Program-made: the position numbers and the translations under genes
Shown: in pieces, positions 8,909 to 16,145 of the stretch
Layout: every line of letters begins with the position of its first letter
Numbering within the stretch: position 1 is the stretch's first letter
The notes under the pieces: generated by a model
Database searches by the model: none
Told to the model about the DNA's origin: nothing
The model's input: the letters and a program-made list of their open reading frames with translations, nothing else
Source of the DNA: Rhynchonema sp. JSB1_4
Taxonomy: Eukaryota > Nematoda > Chromadorea > Monhysterida > Xyalidae
Assembly: GCA_030248065.1 (NCBI GenBank)
Contig: JASAMV010008501.1
Location: forward strand, 1 to 16,145
DNA length: 16,145 bases
Direction: 5' to 3'

Positions 8909-11040
8909 TCAATGCTTGTACACACAATCCGCGTCACTCAAGGCACAGCCATCAGGGTGATTTGCCTTGAACCAGCAGGCAATGTCGAACCGACCATCCG
9001 CATTTTTTCGCGACCTCGGAGGTGCCTCGTGCCGATAGTCACGTAGTCGCACCACGCCACCAACGTGTAGCGTGTAGAGGTGCTTGTGGTTGCGCAGCAG
9101 CGTCTGCAGTCCGCCGCATTGCTGTTTCAGGCACTGCAAGGATAGATTGCTGGTTTCACATCAATGATGAAATGTGTTGCTTTGTCTGAGAATCGGTCCA
9201 GACAAAGTTTGATATCAGAGAGGTTGTGTTTCGGTTTCATTATTTTTACTCTTGGCCTGGACATGCCACGTGAAACCGGTTCTGGCTACTTCTTACATCC
9301 CTAGTCTTAGTCCACTGTAACATCAATCAGCCGGCCATCATGCGCACTGCATTCCACCAACAGACAGTGCTGCTATCTTGATCATGAATTTTAAATGAAA
9401 GCTCGCAATATATAAAGTACACTTAAGCTTACTTTAGGCCTAAGCCGAAGCTTAATAACCCTAAGCTATCACCGGGCCAAGTGCGGTTGAGCCTACACGG
9501 TAACTGTAAATATCCTTCACCCAATCGCGGTCACACCTGTTTCTGTTCATCATTCAGCACATGATTGGCCAATTCAGCCATGGTCACCGATCCACCCCCG
9601 TTCCAGCCATTTTCACACGAAACATCACCGTTGGCCAGCAGATGTTTCAGGATGGTGCGTAGAATGTCGTCGATTTTCGATCGATCGATTTTCGTACAAT
9701 TCCGAACGGGTTCGACGGCCGATCGGGGCGCGAACTTGGGCAGTGCCCCGGCGTGACTGCATGCTGATGGACTGATAGCGGCGCTGTTCGGTGTCGACTT
9801 GGCTGCACAGTTGATGCCCTGATCGCTGCAATGGAACAACACGCACATCTGTCGGCATGAGACTGCGCGATCGAATCTGCCTTGGTCACGGTGCCTGTCT
9901 ATTGGGATCAATTTGGGAGACGCCGATGGCATCAAATTCGACTAGCATAAAAGTCGTTCCCACACAGCCAATGAGCCGCTTTTTCTACGCTGGTAACCAT
10001 CAAGAAACCTCGTCAAGATATCCCCCACAATACAACAGGCTGTGCGACCAGGGTAGGGTTGATTCCATAACCAATTGTGATATCGGCCCGGTGCTCTGCG
10101 TTTTTTTGTGATACAATCGAGCTTGGACTCTCCAGTATTTTCGGTTCACAAACGCAGTAACATACAGACACACATCAATCGTCAGTCGCCGCGGACAGTT
10201 TCGAATATGTGCAGATGGTAAAAAGTACGCCAATAAATAACCAACCTGTACGTATGATCGCGCGCGGCGAGCAACAACTGCGAAATGCGTGTCTCCAGGT
10301 CGGCGCGCGACGGACGCTCTCCAACTGGTGTGACGCGACCAACGAAGCAAATCTAAACAAAAGAGAATGATTGAACATTGATTGCGAGCGAGTTCTTTTT
10401 TTGTGAAATCTAGTTGGCACAAGCACATCTAATCTGACATTGTTATTTGCACAGCAATGTGGGCCTAAGCCTAAGCCTAAGCCCACTTTGACTTGTTTTC
10501 ACAGAGGAGCGGCGCACCAGACCATCGCCATTAAGGTTAGAGCTTCGGGGGTACCGACACCTGACAGCTGACAAAAAGGTCGACACTCGACAGTTCGAAA
10601 AAATATCCGATACCCGACATCTAAACCAAAAACAGACGAAATTTTGCTCATTTGCATCATTAAAGCAATTTATGGCTCAATTTTCGGTTCCCAAAAACCC
10701 GATACCCGACATCTGGATGCACTCGACACCTACACTTTTTTGGCACCCAACATCGCTCTAACTCCGACCGCCAGTACGAATGCACCAGATGGCCACGTAA
10801 TGAACCGTTGTCTTCAAAAGCTTCAGTGATTGCTAGAATCAGCCTCCATGCCCAAAACCAACCCGTTTGGTTGACGGTATCCTCAGCCGATCTCTCTCCA
10901 CATCAAAACCAAGCGTGACGCACAGTCGTTCGACGTAATTCAAATATGCCGCATACGTGCTGCCTTTGCCGTCGCGACGATTGAACTTGCCGTAGAAATC
11001 GTGCGCGCAGCACGGCAACACCATGAAGTTGCATTGTAGT
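8909..11040 (-). CDS. TRMT44: TRMT44-like tRNA(Ser) Um44 2'-O-methyltransferase, C-terminal exons only
   Basis: AdoMet-dependent enzyme family that methylates the 2'-O of U44 in tRNA-Ser (Trm44/TRMT44). Exons in coding order: 11040-10863, 10352-10246, 9894-9537 and 9133-8909, with phases matching throughout. For the third exon, an acceptor at 9825 with a better pyrimidine tract keeps the same phase and would remove 23 residues. The visible part is about 265-288 aa. Diagnostic segments are FMVLPCCAHDFYGKF and LRIPSTKR (exon 1), ICFVGR (exon 2), VRNC and WNGGGSVTMAELA (exon 3), and QCGGLQTLLRN followed by a terminal CCCH zinc finger (C-x9-C-x6-C-x3-H) before TGA in exon 4. The upstream methyltransferase segment, including the family's HSDELTPW-type motif, is not found between 11041 and the lipase start. 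The gene is therefore split by a long intron, rearranged or 5'-truncated. Confidence 0.9.
10463..10483 (-). repeat. Interstitial TTAGGC telomere-type repeat
   Basis: Three exact GCCTAA units plus GCC, that is TTAGGC on the minus strand, within a TRMT44 intron. A degenerate relative with TTAGGCCTAAGCC lies at 9434-9446 in another intron of the same gene. TTAGGC is the telomere unit of most studied nematodes. Confidence 0.8.
10555..10740. repeat. Degenerate CGACAYC-rich repeat in a TRMT44 intron
   Basis: GATACCCGACATCT occurs twice, near 10609 and 10699, amid related CGACACCTGACA, CGACACTCGACAG and CTCGACACC motifs. The region lies wholly within the intron between TRMT44 exons at 10863 and 10352. 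Confidence 0.5.
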
Positions 11041-11523
11041 CTGAAAAAATTGATGGCATTTTTGTATCATTAATATGGTAGCATGACAAACAACTTGTAT
11101 TGATCAGCTGGCGTAAAAGCCTGGGTTTACGCAAGTACACTAACATCCGCGTTTCATTCAATATGAGACTAATTGTGTGAAGGGGTTCAGGGCGTAGATC
11201 CGCATTCGTTCCATTCCCCCTTTCATGAAGCTGTGGACACACCGTTACTTAGTAAGTTCCATCTTCACGCCTATCTTACTACATGCCAGTTACAGTTACT
11301 TGTCTATCTTCAGGGGCTTTACCTTGCTTATCATCATCTTTATGTGAGGCGAGGTGAAAGAGCATGCAAAAACACAAATGGCGATTATCAGTGACAACAG
11401 TCGGACGACATTGTGAGAGCGAAAACACCTGTTCTTTTCACAAACGAAGACAACACACGTCAGCAGCTAACATCAACCTTTCACCGTCATAAATCTAACT
11501 TTGCAGCGAGGTCATCAGACTCA

Positions 11524-11530
11524 TATATAA
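11524..11530 (+). promoter_or_regulatory. TATA box of the first lipase gene
   Basis: TATATAA, 53 bp upstream of the lipase ATG. Initiation about 30 bp downstream of it would leave a 5' leader of roughly 25-30 nt. No comparable TATA box is clear ahead of the second lipase. Confidence 0.6.
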
Positions 11531-11582
11531 GCAAAGCAAAGCATCGAGCAATTTTTAACTTCAGAGGCGATTATCTGACACG

Positions 11583-14261
11583 ATGGCCCCAGCGTGGTTC
11601 GTGCTAGCCGTGATCTTGCTGCCAGTTTTGATCAGTGGTCGACCGCAGCTCAGCAAGGACACAGACCCAGAAATCAACATGGACGTGGTCAGTTGCATGT
11701 ATAGTAACACTACACCAACAAGAGCCCGATTTCGGAGGTGTGCAGATTAGTGAAACAATCATCCGGTCGCTGATTTGGGAAATGTTGCACCTACACGTTG
11801 TAAAATACAACGTGGTGCGGGAGATTTTCTCTTTCTATTCGTTACGTAAGCACATCACCTCCGAAATAGAGCTCGTGTTGGCGTAGTTTGCCTTTATGAT
11901 TGTCTGGTCCCACACAGCTGTTTCTTAGGTTCAATATTTCGTGTCCATCAGCAACAAAAGTGTGTAACGGGGGGACTGAACTAGAAAATGACTGACGCTG
12001 TCATGTATTGAGAAGTCGCTCATTTCAGCCCGAGATCATCAAATACTGGGGCTATCCAGCCGAGAGCGTGGTGGCGACCACCAAGGACGGCTACAAGCTG
12101 ACGATGCACCACATTCCGCACGGAAAGAACGGCGCTGGAGCAACTGCTGGTCAAAAACCGGTAATATTCCTTCAGCACGGACTCGAATGCACCAGTTCGA
12201 ACTGGGTGACCAACTTGCCGTGGGAGGCGGCCGGTTCGTTCGTTTGTCGGATCGATCATGCGCGATTTTGTCTTTATGTTCTGGGTTATGTGAGACCAGC
12301 GCAGAAGTACAATCGCAATCTCAAAGTCTTTGACAGGATTCATGTTCGCCGATGCCGGTTTCGACGTGTGGCTGGGCAACTTCCGCGGCAACACGTACTC
12401 GCGCGCGCACACCACACTCGATCCCGATAAGACGCCCTTCTGGGAGTTCAGGTAGACTATCCTTTATCAGTCAAAGATATTGAGTTGGTGAACGAGAACG
12501 TAGACATCGACATTGCGGAAACAACACTATGATTTGTCAGCTATGACGAGATGGCCAGCCACGATCTGCCAACGATGATCAGTCACGTGCTACAAGTGAC
12601 CGGCCAGAAGCAGCTCTACTTCGTCGGCCATTCGGAGGGCACCATGACGGTGTTCGCCGAAGGATCACGGAACGCCACGTTTGCTGCACAGGTTACTACA
12701 TGACTTAGCTTACATATATATATCACCAACAAAAGCGCTCAATAATCAATCATTAGAACTTTCAGATCAAGAAGTTCTTCGCGTTGGCGCCGGTTGCTCG
12801 CGTCGGTCACATCAAGGGCTTTCTGCACTACATTGCGCCGTTCACCAATGATCTCGAGGTAAACATTCGCAGGTGCACTTTCTTGCCATTGGCAGCAGAA
12901 TTCAAATCAAAATGTTTTCATGCGGTACTTTCCCCGTACGCACATACATCCGTGAACAACGGACTACGGCCGTCTCATAGTGCAACACACAAGCTGCAGT
13001 TAAAGACGCCAAAGAACAACCTAAAACAGCCAATAACGGACAAGTAGAAGTTTCTTGCTCGTTCGTTCGACTTCAATCAGTTGAGTTTTCAGTTTCTGCT
13101 CAAGCTGCTGGGTGGTTGGGGCGAGTTCTTGCCGAGCAACGATCTGATGAAATGGCTGGCAGAGCATGTGTGCGGCACAGCGGTGGTCGACATACTTTGC
13201 GACGACATTCTGTTTCTGATCGCTGGCGCTGACAGCAAACAGCTCAATGCGGTATACTTGCTTGAGATCAGGCTTTTTTTGAATGCATCCCTCTTACTGA
13301 CTAATTTCAGACACGTGTTCCCGTTTATATTGCACACACGCCCGGAGGCACCTCGACACAGAACATTGTGCATTTCGGACAGGTTGGCCCACAATATAGG
13401 CAGTGAACCCTAAGGCCGCTCTCAGACAAACGCGAAAAGCGAAAAGCAAAAAGTTTTTCAGCGTAGTCATCATCCACAGCGCACGCCAAACAGCCTCTGA
13501 AACATTTTGTTTGAGCATCACTGTGGTTTAGGCAGGCCCGTGGTTAAGGAGTCGCTGTTGTGCTGAACTTTTCGCATTTCGCTTTTCGCGTTTGTCTGAG
13601 TGCGGCCTAACAGTTGACCACCAATAACGCTGATAGGGTCAGCGGGCAGCTGCCGAGGTGTGTGCGCAGTCAAGGGACGATCACGAGGTATATGCATTTT
13701 ATGCTAATGATGACGTCCAAATCTTTAGACACGTGTGCCCGTATATGTTGCGCACACACCTGGTGGAACACCAGCCATGAACGTTGTACATTTCGGACAA
13801 GTACTACTCTTAAACAAGACTGACAGGTTTATTACCATGTCAGAGCAGTCACACAGTATATGCGAACAAACTCTGTTTCAAATCAGAACGTCAACGAGAA
13901 AAAGTTCATGATGTACGACTATGGATCGGCCGCCAAGAACGAAGACCACTATGGTGCCGGCATCGTTAGTTGAATCTACATTCAGTCCCCCTGTAGACCA
14001 CGGTTCGACAACTTGAAACGTTTGCAGACCGTGCCACCGACCTACGACCTGTCAACGTTCAACATCCCGACGTATTTTTTCCGCGGCGACATGGACATCC
14101 TGGCCGACCCGGATGACGTCGACTGGCTGCAATCACAGCTGGCCACCGTGCTCGAGGTGCACCGCTTTGTCGATTTCAACCATTTGGACTTTATCTGGGG
14201 CCTGAACGCCGCCGGACAAGTCTACAAGCCGATCATCAATATTGTGAAAAACGATCAATAA
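11583..14261 (+). CDS. Acid lipase (lysosomal/gastric lipase family), complete, 9 exons
   Basis: Predicted secreted or lysosomal neutral-lipid hydrolase (triacylglycerol or cholesteryl ester) of the alpha/beta-hydrolase acid lipase family. I read the exons as 11583-11687, 12029-12233, 12337-12451, 12541-12691, 12766-12858, 13093-13251, 13311-13382, 13887-13964 and 14028-14261. All introns are GT-AG and phases agree, giving 403 aa, the usual family length. Residues 1-19 form a hydrophobic signal peptide. LQHGL near residue 86 is the oxyanion-hole region. The nucleophile is Ser173 in GHSEG. Asp349 in DILADP and His378 in NHLDFIW lie 29 residues apart, exactly as in human gastric lipase. Cys250 and Cys259 match the conserved disulfide spacing, and NAT at 186 is a glycosylation sequon. 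The start is the first ATG after a TATA box and fits the paralogue's 35-codon first exon. The x in GHSxG is Glu, where Gln is usual. An alternative seventh exon lies in intron 7. Confidence 0.94.
11704..11895 (-). mobile_element. Small inverted-repeat element, family C, copy 2, in lipase intron 1
   Basis: The reverse-orientation relative of 4202-4389. It has CTACACCAACAAGAGCCCGA at the left and CTCGTGTTGGCGTAGTTTGCC at the right, and the shared interior CTGATTTGGGAAATGT is inverted relative to copy 1. The outer few bases of the left end have decayed. It accounts for most of lipase intron 1, which is 341 nt against 70 nt in the paralogue. Confidence 0.75.
13414..13607. mobile_element. PIF/Harbinger-like MITE between lipase exons 7a and 7b
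   Basis: A 194-bp element with inverted ends of about 45 bp. The left end is GGCCGCTCTCAGACAAACGC, followed by GAAAAGCGAAA; the right end is its complement with few mismatches. It is flanked by TAA at 13411-13413 and 13608-13610. A 3-bp TAA/TTA duplication and ends starting GG are typical of PIF/Harbinger MITEs. No transposase is present. Confidence 0.82.
13729..13800 (+). CDS. Alternative exon 7b of the upstream acid lipase
   Basis: A second version of lipase exon 7. It has an acceptor (ATCTTTAG), 72 nt in phase 0, and a GTACTA donor. It encodes 24 residues beginning [13 protein letters not shown] and ending VVHFGQ; exon 7a at 13311-13382 encodes [13 protein letters not shown] to IVHFGQ. 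The differences cluster in the middle: TSTQN in 7a and TPAMN in 7b. The paralogue's single exon 7 (15932-16003) reads TSSMN, so it resembles 7b at the Met position. Length and phase equal those of 7a, so either can be used without a frame change, and including both would only add 24 residues. No stop or splice defect is visible. Mutually exclusive use is inferred. A decayed or duplicate-only exon is the alternative. Confidence 0.85.
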
Positions 14262-14354
14262 CCTGTTATAGTGTGCCATCGAGCGTTAGGTACATTGCCT
14301 CATACCACACACATGCCGATAGTCGAGACAGTTATCAATGTATTTATACAGTAC

Positions 14355-14364
14355 GTCACGTGCC
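14355..14364 (+). promoter_or_regulatory. CLEAR-like E-box between the lipase genes
   Basis: GTCACGTGCC contains the CACGTG E-box and matches 9 of 10 bases of the CLEAR consensus GTCACGTGAC, bound by TFEB/HLH-30-type factors in animals. It lies 190 bp upstream of the second lipase ATG and in the 3' flank of the first lipase. Confidence 0.45.
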
Positions 14365-14379
14365 ACTTTTCAGCTGTTC

Positions 14380-14385
14380 AATAAA
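14380..14385 (+). terminator. Poly(A) signal of the first lipase gene
   Basis: AATAAA 119 nt after the lipase TAA, followed by GT-rich sequence. Only 168 bp then separate it from the ATG of the second lipase, so the two genes are very close but need not be cotranscribed. Confidence 0.65.
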
Positions 14386-14553
14386 GTGCAGTTTATCAGT
14401 ACAATCCTGTGTCGGAGAAAGCTCCATCATCAAATTGTTACAAAAAGTGCGAGAGTTAGAACATCTGTTGCAGACAAACATGTTGCAGCAGCGATAATAA
14501 ACGAAAAGAAACAAACCGAGAAGCAAGGCACAAAGCTTAGGGTGCACATACTG

Positions 14554-16112
14554 ATGATGTTTGTGACAAGGTTTCTAATTCTGCTGTCACTGACAGCGCT
14601 GGTCCAGGCCCTACCGAATCAGAACTCAAACGTTGATCCGGAAGTCAACCTTGATGTGGTTAGTGCCACTGCAATGCAGTAGAACAACAATTCGCTGTGC
14701 AATCATTCTGAAGCGACCGGACATTTAGCCAGGCATTATCAAACACTGGGGCTATCCATGCGAGTCTGTTCAAGTGACCACCCATGACGGCTACAAGCTG
14801 ACTATGCACCACATTCCGCACGGCAAGAACAAGGCAAGTCACGGAAACCAACCAGTGATATTCCTGCAACACGGAGTTGAGGGATGCAGTTCAAACTGGA
14901 TTACGAATCTGCCATGGGAGGCGGCCGGTATGACAAGCTGATGCTTCACATTAGAGCAATTAACTTGACGAGATTCACAGGTTTCATGTTCGCTGACGCT
15001 GGGTTTGATGTGTGGATGGGCAATTTCCGAGGCAATACGTACTCACGCGCCCACACTTCGCTCGATCCGGATAAGATCCCATTCTGGGAATTCAGGTGAA
15101 CAGACGCGGTGATCAGACGTGACACTTTCTATCACAAATAAAGAGATCCTCAATGTTTCGCAGCTATGACGATATGGCCAAGTACGATTTGCCAAAGATG
15201 ATCGACACGGTGCTGAACAAAACCAGCCAGAAGCAGCTGTACTACGTCGGACATTCGATGGGTACGATGACCATGTTCGCACAGGGATCACAAGACAACG
15301 AATTCGCATCAAAGGTGCATTGCCGTTGCCGTGCCAAGAACTCCATCCAAATGTTTTGCTGTGCTGACTTTTTGACTTTTCAGATCAAGGCGTTCTTCGC
15401 ACTGGCCCCGGTTGCCAGAGTTGGCAACATCGGAGGGTTTCTGCAGTACATTGCACCATTCACGAACCAATTAGAGGTACATTTGGCCCATCTGTGGTCT
15501 TCGTAATAGATTTTGAGTGGTTATGATCTCATCTGACGTACGATGTGAGAGCACCACTACGTAAATACCTTTACTGTTTCCAACCCGACAGGAGTTAATC
15601 AAACTGTTGGGCGGATGGGGCGAGTTCATGCCCACCGACGCTGTGCAGCAATGGATGGCCAAACATTTTTGCAACAAACCAGCGGTACAGGCGCTCTGTG
15701 GCGACTTGCTATTTCTGATCGGTGGAGCCGATAGCAAGCAATTGAATGCGGTGAGCAGGTGGTATTTGCTGCGAACAAACAGCATGGGTGCTAAGCTACT
15801 TAGAGATTGGTCTCAAAGTGATAGGCCCAGTCCGGTTTGGCCTGAAGGAGCCATTTGATTTGTGCCTGGTGTCGGACCTTGTTTTTCGTGGAGCATCTTT
15901 CGTTTATTGATTGCAAGTGACCCCATCTCAGTCTCGAGTTCCCGTCTACATCTCGCACTCGCCGGCCGGCACCTCCAGCATGAACATCGTCCACTTTGGA
16001 CAGGTTCGCAAATGTGAAACAAGTTTCACATTTTTCACCAACATGTTGTGCGAATGACGATCATTTTATGCGACACCGATGTGTTCAGAACGTCAACGAG
16101 AATAGTCCATGA
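14554..16112 (+). CDS. Second acid lipase paralogue, 3' end broken or incomplete
   Basis: Tandem paralogue of the preceding lipase. I read the exons as 14554-14658, 14729-14927, 14981-15095, 15164-15314, 15384-15476, 15592-15750 and 15932-16003, followed by an acceptor at 16088. Seven exon lengths are 105, 199, 115, 151, 93, 159 and 72 nt, matching the first gene except for a two-codon deletion in exon 2. The product has a signal peptide ([19 protein letters not shown]), the [10 protein letters not shown] oxyanion region, nucleophile Ser171 in GHSMG, an NKT sequon at 158 and the conserved Cys pair in exon 6. After the acceptor the frame reads NVNENSP and then TGA (16110-16112), whereas the first gene continues [13 protein letters not shown]. 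As written it is 305 aa without catalytic Asp and His, hence inactive. A pseudogene, an assembly error, or a functional exon beyond the window are all possible. Confidence 0.88.
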
Positions 16113-16145
16113 GCAATACGTAACTGAACGAAGTAGATGACAAAA

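Noticed and set aside
10000..10428. A 142-residue minus-strand open frame
   Set aside because: It overlaps the TRMT44 exon 10352-10246 in another frame. The exon frame has family motifs and phase-matched splice sites.
12020..12415. Antisense open frames over lipase exons (also 13089-13394 and 15471-15785)
   Set aside because: They are shadows of the GC-rich lipase exons on the opposite strand, crossing its introns without splice logic.
13614..13823. An open frame spanning lipase exon 7b in another frame
   Set aside because: The exon 7b frame has family-conserved residues and splice borders; this frame does not.

Overview
The window is eukaryotic: its genes are split by short GT-AG introns of about 50 to 500 nt, and it is dense in small DNA transposons and simple repeats. 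Two multi-exon genes of the lysosomal/gastric acid lipase family, a tRNA Um44 methyltransferase gene fragment and an interstitial run of the TTAGGC telomere unit point to an invertebrate animal. A nematode is my best guess, by inference only.

Layout. Positions 1-3630 are repeat territory: a C-rich 30-bp minisatellite, a nested stack of hAT-type non-autonomous elements (674-2657), inverted GGGTATT-type arrays and duplicated C-block repeats. Positions 3704-5648 hold a tentative minus-strand gene with a GPI-anchor-like tail. Its large intron carries a complete 704-bp hAT element with a perfect 8-bp target duplication, plus a second small inverted-repeat element. Positions 5816-8560 hold two tandem arrays (62-bp and 60-bp periods), a solitary hAT-like end and A-, C- and T-rich simple sequence. 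I see no convincing gene there. A 239-bp foldback element at 8563-8801 is the sister of one at 1067-1305.

Positions 8909-11040, minus strand, carry the four C-terminal exons of TRMT44 (tRNA-Ser Um44 2'-O-methyltransferase). No upstream exons are visible before the divergently oriented lipase gene.

Positions 11583-14261 hold a complete acid lipase gene (9 exons, 403 aa, full Ser-Asp-His triad) with a TATA box and a poly(A) signal. Its seventh exon exists in two versions of identical length and phase (13311-13382 and 13729-13800), separated by a Harbinger-like MITE, so this is a candidate mutually exclusive exon pair. A second, tandem paralogue begins at 14554 with almost the same exon lengths. 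Its eighth exon runs into a stop after seven codons near the window edge, so as seen it lacks the catalytic Asp and His. A CLEAR-like E-box (GTCACGTGCC) lies between the two lipases.

Functionally, the lipase pair would hydrolyse neutral lipids in an acidic or secretory compartment. TRMT44 is a tRNA modification enzyme with no evident link to them beyond adjacency.
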